Below are positions 19,200 through 28,301 of a stretch of DNA of 63,813 bases, piece after piece. Numbering within the stretch: position 1 is the stretch's first letter; the number at the start of each line of letters is the position of its first letter. The DNA is from JBHELB01 sp041859045. Its GTDB lineage: Bacteria > Hydrogenedentota > Hydrogenedentia > Hydrogenedentales > SLHB01. The translations under genes were made by a program, and so were the position numbers. Below the pieces are notes generated by a model. The model searched no databases and was not told the DNA's origin. It was given only the letters and a program-made list of their open reading frames with translations. Location of the stretch: assembly GCA_041859045.1 (NCBI GenBank), contig JBHELB010000017.1:1-63813 (forward strand), in the 5' to 3' direction.

Positions 19200-20339
19200 G
19201 TGAACCGTGGTTTGCTATTGCTGCAAAGGGTCCTAGCCTTTCGGGAAGCGGGCCTTGTCGCCGTCATTGTGGTCCTGGCGCTGGTGATTTCCTTGCTTGG
19301 CGGCACGAATTCGGCGCGAGTGCGGGCGGGAATCGACGCCACCGGCCAGCCGGTTTTTGTGGACCGCACTCAGAATAAGTTCCTGAACGCCGACACGCTG
19401 CTCACGTTGATGAAAGAATCGAGTTTCATCGCAATCATGGCAATCGGGGCGACGATGGCCATCATTCTGGCGGGGATCGACCTCTCTGTCGGCAGCACCT
19501 ACGCTCTATCGGCCGTGGCGGGAGCTCTCGTCTTCCACCATCTAGGAACGTACGAAGTTTTTTCGGGTACCGCGCATGCCGGCCTACCTTTCTGGCAGGT
19601 GGCAACGCTGGGGGTGGGGGCGTGCCTGGGCACAGGATTCCTATGTGGATTTCTCAACGGCGGCATGGTGACGCTGCTGCGCATGCATCCGTTCATTATC
19701 ACGCTCGGCACCATGGCCATCTTCCGTGGCATCGCATTTGTGGTCACCAAGGGCCAGGCGGTAACCCCGTATCCACCGGAGTTGCAGGGCATTGTGCGCT
19801 GGGACATTGGCCCGCCGCTCAATATGGGCACAGGACTGTTTCCCGTGCCGCTGGGTATTTTGGCGGTGGTCGCCATCGCAGCGGAAATTTTCCTACGCAA
19901 GACCGTGGCTGGGCGGCATATTTACGCGACGGGCGGCAGCGCGGAGGCGGCGCGGTGTTCGGGCATTCGTACCGGGCGGGTGACGGTTGCGGTGTTCACT
20001 GTTGCGGGTGGTTTGGCCGGACTCTCTGCGCTGATTCTGCTTGGCTACTACGGCTCTGCGTCATCGGACACAGGCATGGGATACGAGCTCGACGTCATCG
20101 CTGCCGCAGTGGTGGGGGGAGCGAGCCTGAGTGGAGGCCGCGGGTCCGCGCTTGGGGCGGTGCTCGGGGCCGTGCTGATTAAGATGATCGATATGGGGAT
20201 TGTTATCCTGGGCATTGATCAAAACTATTCGCGGATCATTATCGGCGCGGTGATTATTCTCGCCGTAGGACTGGATCAAGTGAACCAATGGTTGATGAAG
20301 AGCCGGGCGATCCCGGCAGTGCAACAGGGAGGGGCATAG
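19200..20339 (+). CDS. Sugar ABC transporter permease (RbsC family)
   Basis: 379 residues with about 8-10 membrane helices. It has the branched-sugar permease signatures: LAGIDLSVGSTYALS, a central region with MHPFIITLGTMAIFRG, and GGASLSGGRGSALGAVLGA near the end. It would form the inner-membrane channel for a pentose or related sugar. The GTG start at 19200 is chosen for GGGGGAGG 6-7 bases upstream; a longer frame from 19131 has no such signal. The binding-protein gene begins one base after its stop. No RbsA-type ATPase gene is adjacent on either side. Confidence 0.93.
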   Translation: MNRGLLLLQRVLAFREAGLVAVIVVLALVISLLGGTNSARVRAGIDATGQPVFVDRTQNKFLNADTLLTLMKESSFIAIMAIGATMAIILAGIDLSVGSTYALSAVAGALVFHHLGTYEVFSGTAHAGLPFWQVATLGVGACLGTGFLCGFLNGGMVTLLRMHPFIITLGTMAIFRGIAFVVTKGQAVTPYPPELQGIVRWDIGPPLNMGTGLFPVPLGILAVVAIAAEIFLRKTVAGRHIYATGGSAEAARCSGIRTGRVTVAVFTVAGGLAGLSALILLGYYGSASSDTGMGYELDVIAAAVVGGASLSGGRGSALGAVLGAVLIKMIDMGIVILGIDQNYSRIIIGAVIILAVGLDQVNQWLMKSRAIPAVQQGGA

Positions 20340-20340
20340 C

Positions 20341-21342
20341 ATGATGGGGAAATGGGCAATGGGGTTTGCGTGCATTTTGGGGCTTACCCTCTCTGGGTGT
20401 GGACAAAAAGCGGAGGTCCCGGCGGCGAACACCGCTTCCGACATTTCCGGGCCGCGCGCTATCCGCATCGCACTCATCGCAAAGAGCGAATCGAACCCCG
20501 TGTTTCAAGCCGCGCGCAAGGGCGCAATGGACGCAGCGGTAGAGCTTGGCCCGAAGTATAACGCGAAAGTGGAAGTGCTGTGGCAAACGCCGGTCGATGA
20601 GGACGCGCAGAAGCAGGCGGACCGCGTGGAACAGTTGGCGCAGCAAGGCGTCGACGGTATCGCGATCAGCGTGAGCGAAGCAGGCAAGGTGACTCCGGCG
20701 ATTAAGTTCGCGGTGGAACAGCGTGGGGTGAAGGTCTTGTGCTTCGACTCCGACGCGCCGGGTTCGGGGCGGTTCGCGTACCACGGAGTCGACGATATCG
20801 ACTGCGGCCGCCGGGTGATGCGCGAACTGGCGGAAGAAATGGGCGGCCAAGGTAAGGTGGCGATTCTCGCGGGAAATCAGACCGCGCCGAATCTTCAGAA
20901 ACGCGTGCAGGGGGTACGGGAGGAAGCCGCGAAATATCCGGGCATTACTATTGTTGACGCGTATTACCACAAAGAGACCCCGCAGGACGCCGCCGCCAAG
21001 GTGGAACAAGTCATGCAGGCCACGCCGGACATTACAGGGTGGGCGATGGTGGGCGGTTGGGCGTTGTTTACGTCGAACGCACTGAAATGGGCTCCGGGTT
21101 CGGTCAAATGTATCAGCGTCGATGCGTTGCCCGCTGAACTGGCGTACCTGAAATCGGGCCACGTGCAGCGGCTACTGGCTCAACGCGTCTATCACTGGGG
21201 CTACCGAAGCGTCGAATTGCTGTTGGACAACATCGTGAACGGAAAAGTCCCGGCAGACGGCATCGACATCAGCAAACTCGACCTGGTCAATGCGCAGAAT
21301 GTCGATGAGTATGCCAAGAACTGGGAAAAGTGGACTCCATAG
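20341..21342 (+). CDS. Sugar-binding lipoprotein of ABC transporter (RbsB family)
   Basis: 333 residues. A lipobox (LSGC, Cys20) follows a signal peptide, so the protein is membrane-anchored in the periplasm. The body fits the periplasmic-binding type I fold of ribose/xylose binders: RIALIAKSESNPVF at the start, AQQGVDGIAISVSEAG and VKVLCFDSDAPGS in the first lobe. It starts right after the permease stop (GGGAGGGG upstream), so it is translationally coupled to it. The ligand cannot be read from the sequence. Confidence 0.93.
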   Translation: MMGKWAMGFACILGLTLSGCGQKAEVPAANTASDISGPRAIRIALIAKSESNPVFQAARKGAMDAAVELGPKYNAKVEVLWQTPVDEDAQKQADRVEQLAQQGVDGIAISVSEAGKVTPAIKFAVEQRGVKVLCFDSDAPGSGRFAYHGVDDIDCGRRVMRELAEEMGGQGKVAILAGNQTAPNLQKRVQGVREEAAKYPGITIVDAYYHKETPQDAAAKVEQVMQATPDITGWAMVGGWALFTSNALKWAPGSVKCISVDALPAELAYLKSGHVQRLLAQRVYHWGYRSVELLLDNIVNGKVPADGIDISKLDLVNAQNVDEYAKNWEKWTP

Positions 21343-21365
21343 CGCAGCAAACTGCTTGAAAATCC

Positions 21366-21404
21366 TTCGGCGGTCTTCGTATTCGCCTCGCGGGGACCGC
21401 CGAA
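21366..21404. terminator. Possible terminator hairpin after the sugar transporter pair
   Basis: A perfect 10-bp stem, TTCGGCGGTC (21366-21375) with GACCGCCGAA (21395-21404), lies 23 bases after the binding-protein stop. The sequence after it on the plus strand is A-rich rather than T-rich, so termination is likely but weak or Rho-assisted. Confidence 0.5.
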
Positions 21405-21512
21405 AAAACTGACATGCTTCTTCTGCCCGCTTTCTGATACCATACCCCCTCTTTGTGCATGAATATCGGTTTTTGGGCACGTGCGTGCCTGGAGTTTAAC
21501 GGGAGAGGACGG

Positions 21513-24116
21513 ATGCAGGAGCGGACAGCAGGTTTACCGAGTAGTTACGACCCGCACGCGATCGAGGAGACCTGGTGCGGGACGTGGAAAGAATCGAAGG
21601 TCTACGCCTATGACCCGACCCGGCCGCGGGCGGAAACCTTCGCGGTGGATACGCCGCCGCCGACGGTGAGCGGTTCGCTGCATGTCGGTCATCTGTTCAG
21701 CTATTCGCATCAGGATTTCATCGTGCGCTATCAGCGCATGCGCGGCAAGAACATCTTCTTCCCCATCGGCTGGGACGACAACGGCCTGCCCACCGAGCGC
21801 CGCGTGCAGAACATGTACAACGTCAAATGCGAGCCGCACTTGCACTACGATCCCACCCTCAAACCCGAGCGCGGCCGCAAGGGCGATCCGATCCCTATCA
21901 GCCGTCGGGGGTTTATCGAGCTGTGCGACGAAGTGACGAAAGAGGATGAGGAAGCCTTTCGACGGTTGTGGACGCGCTTGGGGTTGTCGTACGACTGGGA
22001 CCAGGAATACGCGACCATCAACGAGCATTGTCGGCGCGTGTCGCAATACAGCTTCCTCGAATTGGCGAAGAAGGGCGAGATTTACCAGGCCGAGCGCCCG
22101 GTGATGTGGGACGTCGATTTTCGCACGGCGATTGCGCAGGCGGAAGTCACCGACAAGGAAAAACCGAGCGCGTTTCACTTTCTACGCTTTGGCATTGAGG
22201 GCGAAAACGGCGCGCATGTGGTGATCGCCACGACGCGTCCCGAGCTGCTCCCGGCGTGCGTGGCGGTACTGGCCCATCCCGACGACGATCGTTATAAGTC
22301 CTTGTTCGGCAAGCGCCTGGTCACGCCGCTGTTCAAGGCGCCGGTCCCGTTCATGGCCGATCCGCAGGCCGACCCGGAGAAGGGCACGGGCGTGGTGATG
22401 GTGTGTACTTTCGGCGACCAGACCGACGTCGAGTGGTGGCGGCAGTACAACCTGCCGCTGCGCCAGGTCGTCGGGCGCGACGGCAAACTGCTACCGGTTA
22501 CCTTCGGCGCGCCGGGCTGGGAAAGTCTCGATGCGCCTGCTGCAAACGAGGCGTACGGCCAGATCGCCGGACTCTACGTCAATGCCGCGCAGAAGAAAGT
22601 CATCGAGATCCTCGAGTCCACTGACGGCTGCATCGATCGCCCGAAGAAAGAGATCGTGCATGCCGTGAAATACTTTGAGAAGGGCGATCGCCCGCTCGAA
22701 CTGATCCCCGCGCGGCAGTGGTTCGCGAAAATCATGGACAAAAAGGCCGTGCTGGTGGAGCAGGGCAAGAAGATTCAGTGGCACCCGGCGCACATGGGCA
22801 TTCGCTACGAGCACTGGGTCGAGGGGTTGAACCAGGATTGGTGCCTGAGCCGTCAGCGCTTCTTCGGCGTGCCGATCCCGGTGTGGTACAAACTCGACGC
22901 GGACGGCCGCGTGCGGTACGACGAGGTGATTTTCCCCGCGTACGACACGCTGCCTATCGATCCGCTGGACGACGTTCCCCCCGGGTACACCGAGGATCAG
23001 CGCGACCAGCCCGGTGGTTTCACCGGCGACCCGGACGTGCTCGACACGTGGGCGACGAGTTCGCTGACGCCGCAGATCGCCACGAAGTGGTTTCTCGAGC
23101 CGGAACGGCACAAGAACTTGTTCCCGATGGACATTCGCCCGCAGAGTCACGAAATCATCCGGACCTGGGCGTTCTACACCATCGTCAAGGCGCTCACACA
23201 CGACGGGCAGATCCCGTGGAAGAACGTCGTGATCAGCGGCTGGATTCTCGACCCCGATCGCAAGAAGATGTCGAAGAGCCAAGGCAACGTCGTGACGCCG
23301 GAACCGCTGATCGATCAGTACGGCGCGGACGCCGTGCGCTATTGGGCGGCGCGCGCGCGGCTCGGCGTGGATACCGCGTACGACGAGCAAGTGTTCAAGG
23401 TCGGCAAACGTCTGTCCACGAAGCTGTTCAATGCGAGTAAGTTCGCGATTGGGCGGTTTGCGGAGATCGACCCGGCGAAACTCACTCCGTCGGCGATCAC
23501 CAACGAACTCGACCGCGCCGTGATTGCTGAACTGCGTCCGTTGATTGACCGGGCGACGGCCGCGTTCGACGAATTCGATTACGCGCAGACGTTGTCGCTC
23601 GTTGAAGAATTTTTCTGGGGCACGTTCTGCGACAACTACCTCGAACTCGCCAAAGCGCGCACGTACGAGGAGGAATTGACGCCGGGCCGGGTGTCGGCGG
23701 CGGCCACGTTGCGCCTGTTGCATCGCGCCGTGCTGCGCATGCTTGCGCCATACCTGCCGTTCCTGGCGGAGGAAGTATGGAACTGGTGCTACGCGAGCGA
23801 CCCGGGAATGAAGGCTTCGATCCACGTGAGCCCGTGGCCGACCGTGGCCGAGTTTGCGACGGTGGCGCAGCCCGCGCGCGCGGGCGTCTACGCCGCGACG
23901 GTCGCCGTGGTGGAGGAAATCCGCAAGGCCAAGGCCGCCGCGAACCTGAGCATGAAAGCGCCGGTGAAAAACCTGCGCGTGACGGCCGCCGCGGAGACCC
24001 TCGCGGCGCTGCGCGACAGCATCGACGACATCGCGCGGATGCTCCAGGTCGAGGCGTCGGAGTTGGTGGAAGGCGCGCCGGGGCAGGGCCTGGTGGAAGT
24101 GGAGACGACGCTGTAG
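21513..24116 (+). CDS. valS: Valyl-tRNA synthetase
   Basis: 867 residues. It charges tRNA-Val. Class I motifs are PTVSGSLHVGHLFSYSHQD (HIGH-type), a GWDDNGLPTER strand and KMSKSQGNV (KMSKS). The editing domain lies between them, and an anticodon-binding helical domain ends the protein with a charged coiled-coil-like tail. The start at 21513 (MQERTAGLPSSYD) follows GGGAGAGGA. The in-frame start at 21453 would add 20 residues not expected in the family. It is flanked by unrelated genes. Confidence 0.97.
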   Translation: MQERTAGLPSSYDPHAIEETWCGTWKESKVYAYDPTRPRAETFAVDTPPPTVSGSLHVGHLFSYSHQDFIVRYQRMRGKNIFFPIGWDDNGLPTERRVQNMYNVKCEPHLHYDPTLKPERGRKGDPIPISRRGFIELCDEVTKEDEEAFRRLWTRLGLSYDWDQEYATINEHCRRVSQYSFLELAKKGEIYQAERPVMWDVDFRTAIAQAEVTDKEKPSAFHFLRFGIEGENGAHVVIATTRPELLPACVAVLAHPDDDRYKSLFGKRLVTPLFKAPVPFMADPQADPEKGTGVVMVCTFGDQTDVEWWRQYNLPLRQVVGRDGKLLPVTFGAPGWESLDAPAANEAYGQIAGLYVNAAQKKVIEILESTDGCIDRPKKEIVHAVKYFEKGDRPLELIPARQWFAKIMDKKAVLVEQGKKIQWHPAHMGIRYEHWVEGLNQDWCLSRQRFFGVPIPVWYKLDADGRVRYDEVIFPAYDTLPIDPLDDVPPGYTEDQRDQPGGFTGDPDVLDTWATSSLTPQIATKWFLEPERHKNLFPMDIRPQSHEIIRTWAFYTIVKALTHDGQIPWKNVVISGWILDPDRKKMSKSQGNVVTPEPLIDQYGADAVRYWAARARLGVDTAYDEQVFKVGKRLSTKLFNASKFAIGRFAEIDPAKLTPSAITNELDRAVIAELRPLIDRATAAFDEFDYAQTLSLVEEFFWGTFCDNYLELAKARTYEEELTPGRVSAAATLRLLHRAVLRMLAPYLPFLAEEVWNWCYASDPGMKASIHVSPWPTVAEFATVAQPARAGVYAATVAVVEEIRKAKAAANLSMKAPVKNLRVTAAAETLAALRDSIDDIARMLQVEASELVEGAPGQGLVEVETTL

Positions 24117-24189
24117 CGGCGCGGCTGGACTTGTTTTTGGGTATCGACGATAATGCGGCGTGGACTGACGACAAGAGGAGGTCTGTGGG

Positions 24190-25089
24190 ATGAGACTGAA
24201 CGTTGAGCGCGCGGCGAATGTCGTGATGCGGACCACGCCCTACCTCGGCCATCGCGCCCTGGTGTTCGGCATCCTGATGGCCGCGGCGGTGGTGCATATT
24301 TTCGTGCTGGGGCTGGTGGGGTGGTTCTTTGGCGCGGGGGCGTACTGGGCCTTGGTCATCGGCTCGGCGCTGCTCATTGGCTGGACGATCCGCGTGGGCG
24401 GGCTATTCGACTTCGGCCCGGCGCAGAAAGTGGACCTGGGGCATATCGCGCTGATGGCGGAGATCGTGTCGCAAGGCGATGGCCCGCTGGGCGCGTCGCA
24501 GGCGCCTTGGGCTACAGAACGCGTCAGCGCCCGGTTCCCCGATACCGCCGACCGCGCGGAGATCGGCTGTCGCCTCATGCAGGCCATGTACGGCATCAAC
24601 GAGTGTGTCCTGGGCACGCGGCGTTTCCCACCCTTGCCGGGCATGCGCGTGCTGCGTACGGCGGTGTTGGCGCGCATCTTCGATTCCAACGAACCCAACA
24701 CCTGGGAGGCGGCCCGCCGGGCGCTGCTGCTCTACGCGCAGACGATCAAGTCGATGTGCGTAATGGCGACCGCGATTGAGGCGGCCAAACTGGGCGCTAC
24801 GCTCGTTATTCTGTTCGCGTGCATGGTGGTGCCGTTTGGGCCCATCGCGCGGCTCGCCCCTGAACACTGGGAACTGTTTCGGTTCTCGCTGTTCCTGCTG
24901 GCGATGCTGGTGGCATGGGGCATCAAGGCGGTGATTATCGATCCGCTGGCCATGGCGGCCGTCATTCAGCGCTTCTTCCTCGAAACGGACGGCTTGGAAC
25001 TCGACGCAAAACTCGAGGCGGAACTCGAAGCGCGCGCCCGGGGCTTCAGCGACATCCAGCGCTTGGCCCGTGGACGCGCCGGGAGCTAG
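24190..25089 (+). CDS. Multi-pass membrane protein of unknown function
   Basis: 299 residues with about four membrane helices (about 22-45, 47-68, 200-222 and 228-252) and a large soluble loop (about 75-195). It ends with a charged helical tail (LELDAKLEAELEARARG). I recognise no family. A strong AGAGGAGG precedes the ATG. It is 73 bases after valS on the same strand and may be cotranscribed with it. Its stop overlaps the stop of the convergent methyltransferase gene by four bases. Confidence 0.8.
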   Translation: MRLNVERAANVVMRTTPYLGHRALVFGILMAAAVVHIFVLGLVGWFFGAGAYWALVIGSALLIGWTIRVGGLFDFGPAQKVDLGHIALMAEIVSQGDGPLGASQAPWATERVSARFPDTADRAEIGCRLMQAMYGINECVLGTRRFPPLPGMRVLRTAVLARIFDSNEPNTWEAARRALLLYAQTIKSMCVMATAIEAAKLGATLVILFACMVVPFGPIARLAPEHWELFRFSLFLLAMLVAWGIKAVIIDPLAMAAVIQRFFLETDGLELDAKLEAELEARARGFSDIQRLARGRAGS

Positions 25090-25589
25090 ACAAATCCCCA
25101 GCGCGCGAGCACGTGATAGAGTAGGATGCCGCTGGCGGTGGCGACGTTGATAGAGTTCTTGTGGCCATCCATCGGGATGTAGACTACCGCGCTCACGCGG
25201 CGTAACACGCTGTCGCTTACCCCTGTCACTTCATTGCCGAGCACGATCGCCACCGGTTGCGGCCAGTGGTAAGCGCCCATCGCGACGGCCGTTTCCGTAA
25301 CTTCCGCCGCCACCACCGTCACGCCCGACGCCTGGAGTTGTTCCACCGCCTCTTTGGTCCGCTCGTAATACGTCCACGGCACATGATCCTGCGCGCCCAG
25401 CGCTGTCTTCTCGAGTTTTCGGTGGGGCGGGTGCGCCGACATTCCGCACAGGTGAATATGCGCCACACTCCCAGCGTCGGCCGTGCGAAAAATGGAGCCG
25501 ACGTTATACGCGCTACGGATATTGTCGAGAATCAAATGCACAGGCCGCCGGCGCGGTGTGGGGTTGGAGTTCGGAGCGGCGTCGGTCAT
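25086..25589 (-). CDS. SpoU/TrmH-family RNA 2'-O-methyltransferase
   Basis: 167 residues, the size of minimal SpoU (TrmL-like) enzymes. These use S-adenosylmethionine and a knotted fold to methylate ribose in tRNA or rRNA. Motif 1 is NIRSAYNVGSIFRTADA, motif 2 is LGNEVTGVSDSVL (usually NExxGLS) and motif 3 is IPMDGHKNSINVATASGI. The target cannot be assigned. It ends in a four-base overlap with the convergent membrane-protein gene. Confidence 0.92.
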   Translation of the reverse strand: MTDAAPNSNPTPRRRPVHLILDNIRSAYNVGSIFRTADAGSVAHIHLCGMSAHPPHRKLEKTALGAQDHVPWTYYERTKEAVEQLQASGVTVVAAEVTETAVAMGAYHWPQPVAIVLGNEVTGVSDSVLRRVSAVVYIPMDGHKNSINVATASGILLYHVLARWGFV

Positions 25590-25636
25590 CGAAACATCCT
25601 AGAGTAGTTTAAGCGAAGCCATAACCACTTGGCACT

Positions 25637-25701
25637 ACGCATTTCAGAAAATGGCGAAGGGTAGACCTCGAAAAACGGCCACGCCATTTTTTGAAATGCG
25701 T
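25637..25701. repeat. Inverted repeat (20-base arms) at the end of the radical-SAM-like/GT gene
   Basis: Arms 25637-25656 and 25682-25701 pair at 19 of 20 positions around a 25-base loop. The right arm reaches the last base of the stop codon of the minus-strand gene. On the minus strand it could form a terminator-like hairpin, but no T-tract follows. It resembles the element at 7079-7140 in position and style. Confidence 0.7.
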
Positions 25702-28058
25702 TAGAAATGGCGCTGCGTGCCGTACCACTGACTGCCGCCGTGGTCGAGATGCGCCACGGCCACATCGGTCAGCCGTTTTTCCTTGCCAAACGCTTCGCGC
25801 AGTTGCACCGAGAAATACCAGTCCGCGCCCTCAAAGTGGTCGTATTCGCCGTACTTCACTTGTTCCCAGCATTCCGTGCGGAACACCTGACAGAATCCAA
25901 TCGGCACGCCCCACGCCTCGCGCAAGCGGAACTCGCCCGGCGTCTTGAGCAACGCCTGCCAGTCTTGCCACGGCTCGAGCGTTCCCGCGAGAATGCGGGC
26001 GGTGGTTTCCTTCGAAAGCATCTTGCGTCCATCCGGCGCGATGAACGCGTGCTCATTTGTGTGCGGTTCAATGCGCGCGAACGCGTCCGGCGGCAGCAGA
26101 ATGTCCGCGTCGAGAATCATCGTCCACTCGCCCGAGAGCAACCGCGACGACTCGTTCAGCATGAGCCCTTTGGACCGCGCGTAATGCTCGGGGAAGGGCG
26201 AGCGGATGATGCGCAGGTCGGGATAGGCGACGGAAAACGAGTCGATAATGTCATCCATCGGGTCAAGCCCCGGCACGTACCCAATCACGACTTCGATCTG
26301 GTTTAGGTCAATCCCCTGCTGATGGGCGATGCACCGCAATGACGCTTCGAGCCGCCGTGTATAACGCGTGCAGACGTACAGCACGCTGTACTTGGGCTTC
26401 ACCGGTCGCTCGACCGCGGCCTTCTTCCCCTCCCACAGCAACACGGTCTGCGTCACGAGGGTGTTGTCGATATTCCAGACCGAAATGCGCGGTTCGAGCA
26501 TGCCCCCCAGACGCGCGGGAACGTAGTGCCCCGTGAAATCCACCGGTTGCACGGGAACGCCGTCGCGCAGCAACACGTAATGGCCGTCCTCGGCGACATG
26601 CAGCACGAGCCGATGCGACAGGGTCTCCATCGGGCAGACGATCTTCGCGTGCCGTCCAAAAGTAAAACCGATGTATTCGGCGATACCTCCGCCAAACGTC
26701 ACGGATAGGGTGAAGGGCGGTTCGAGCCGCGCCAAGGGAGTCGAGAACTTCTCCGTGTTGGTCACCGAGAACCAACGCAGTCCGCCCGGCATTTGCTCGC
26801 AGAAGTATTTGTCCACGCGATAGTCGAACGAATCCACCTCGCGGTCTGGCGGGCGGTTGTTGATTACATCCATCGCCGCGCGGGCCAGCGCCTGATGGCC
26901 CTCGCTCACGTTGAGCCGGTCCGCGTCGATGGCGTCATAGGCCTTGGGCTGCCGCACGCCGAAGTGCATCGGCGACACAAAACGTTCGCCGCTATGCGGA
27001 CGCAACTCAAGCCCCGGCAGTTGCTGCGTCAACGCCGCCGTTGCTCGGCCGCAGATCCCCGACAGCGCACAGCGTCCGCACACGGGGCCCAGTTCGCGCG
27101 TGCGCGCTTTGTCGCGTCGCGCACGAAGTTCCTCATAGTGCTCGCGCGTGTCTTCGGTTTCGGCCTTGGGCATAAACGGCAACAGATGCAGATGGCGCGT
27201 GAGCTTGTGCACGGACAGAATGCGTACGAACGCCCAGCGGTACTGTTTGAGCAACAATGACAGCACCAGCGTATCCACCGGATCGCGGTAGGCCGTGTAC
27301 TGCGCGAGGTAAATCGCGGCAATTTTGCCGGCCACGTACGGGGCACGATCGTAGAAACGCACCGCCGTCTCGTACGCACGCTTCTCGTACTGCTGATGGT
27401 CCTGGACAAACTGCGGCGCGGTGACGACATGCGGCCACAGCGCCTCATCCACCTGGCAGAACGGCAGGCCGACGAGGTTGACCTCCAATCCTCGCTCCGC
27501 CAAGGCGCGCGCCAACCCCTGCATACGCGACACGGTTTCGCGGCTCGCCGCCGCGTTGGCGCAGGCCGGCCGCGCGGTGAACGGGTCCGCGACGGATAGA
27601 TTCACCGACGCCACCCCGGCCGACGCAATGCGCTCGACCATCGGCTCGATATCGGTGTTGAACGGCGCCGTCAATTGCAGACGCATCGGCAGGTTTGCCG
27701 CACGGCACGCCTCGAACCACGCATCGACATAGCGGCCATCGAGCGTTTCGGGACAGAGGAACACGTCTAGTAGGCCGGGCGCGGGAACATCGCCGAGCCC
27801 TTGCGGCGGTTCCGCGCACGACGTGCGCAGCGAGACGCGGCAGTTCATTTGGCCCGCCAATTCGGCCAAGCTGAGAAACACCCGCGAAGCCGCGTGCGGC
27901 GCGAGAATGTCTACTTTGTCGGTCTTATACGCAAGCCGATTCAACCGCAACCAGCGCCGCGCATCAATTTCGCTCAAGCGGCGCCCGCGCCGGGTTGCCA
28001 AGGTCACCAGCCCGCGCACCGGGGGAATACGCTGATCGCGCACGACTAGATTCACCAC
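25701..28058 (-). CDS. Radical-SAM-like domain fused to GT2 glycosyltransferase
   Basis: 785 residues. The N-terminal 350 residues look like a radical SAM barrel with repeating strands (GLLDVFLCPETLDG, GVASVNLSVADPF), then a C-x2-C-x5-C cluster (Cys327, 330, 336) like SPASM or auxiliary Fe-S sites. The expected N-terminal CxxxCxxC is absent. Residues about 365-555 are an unrecognised beta-rich linker. The C-terminal 230 residues are a GT-A glycosyltransferase with ILDADI (DxD-type, 649-654) and a conserved VCTRYTRRLEASLRCI start. The start GTG 28058 has GGAG upstream. It may modify a cell-surface sugar or peptide; substrate and whether the first domain is active are unknown. Confidence 0.75.
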   Translation of the reverse strand: MVNLVVRDQRIPPVRGLVTLATRRGRRLSEIDARRWLRLNRLAYKTDKVDILAPHAASRVFLSLAELAGQMNCRVSLRTSCAEPPQGLGDVPAPGLLDVFLCPETLDGRYVDAWFEACRAANLPMRLQLTAPFNTDIEPMVERIASAGVASVNLSVADPFTARPACANAAASRETVSRMQGLARALAERGLEVNLVGLPFCQVDEALWPHVVTAPQFVQDHQQYEKRAYETAVRFYDRAPYVAGKIAAIYLAQYTAYRDPVDTLVLSLLLKQYRWAFVRILSVHKLTRHLHLLPFMPKAETEDTREHYEELRARRDKARTRELGPVCGRCALSGICGRATAALTQQLPGLELRPHSGERFVSPMHFGVRQPKAYDAIDADRLNVSEGHQALARAAMDVINNRPPDREVDSFDYRVDKYFCEQMPGGLRWFSVTNTEKFSTPLARLEPPFTLSVTFGGGIAEYIGFTFGRHAKIVCPMETLSHRLVLHVAEDGHYVLLRDGVPVQPVDFTGHYVPARLGGMLEPRISVWNIDNTLVTQTVLLWEGKKAAVERPVKPKYSVLYVCTRYTRRLEASLRCIAHQQGIDLNQIEVVIGYVPGLDPMDDIIDSFSVAYPDLRIIRSPFPEHYARSKGLMLNESSRLLSGEWTMILDADILLPPDAFARIEPHTNEHAFIAPDGRKMLSKETTARILAGTLEPWQDWQALLKTPGEFRLREAWGVPIGFCQVFRTECWEQVKYGEYDHFEGADWYFSVQLREAFGKEKRLTDVAVAHLDHGGSQWYGTQRHF

Positions 28059-28195
28059 CCGCTCCAGACTCCCTCAAGATAAGCCACCAAATCAGCCCAC
28101 GAAACCGCACTATAACCGCCCACCGGGAGCGTGTCAAAGACACCGCCGGAGTTTTCGGAGGATTGGGGGCTCCAGGAGGGCCGGGAAGAAGTTTG

Positions 28196-28224
28196 TTGGA
28201 ATTTTCGCCGCTATGGGGTAAACT
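28196..28224 (+). promoter_or_regulatory. Sigma-70-type promoter for the secreted protein gene
   Basis: TTGGAA (28196-28201), a 17-base spacer and TAAACT (28219-28224) give 4/6 matches at both hexamers. It lies about 78 bases before the ATG at 28302, correctly oriented. Confidence 0.55.
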
Positions 28225-28301
28225 CTTGGCAGGAATGAATGATCTGGAGAGGGGTGCCTCCTGGGGCAACCAAAATTAGTCGTTTGGAAGGAGTGTCTGC
28301 G

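Noticed and set aside
22491..24236. 581-codon minus-strand frame opposite valS
   Set aside because: In-phase antisense shadow of valS with arginine-rich, domain-free translation.
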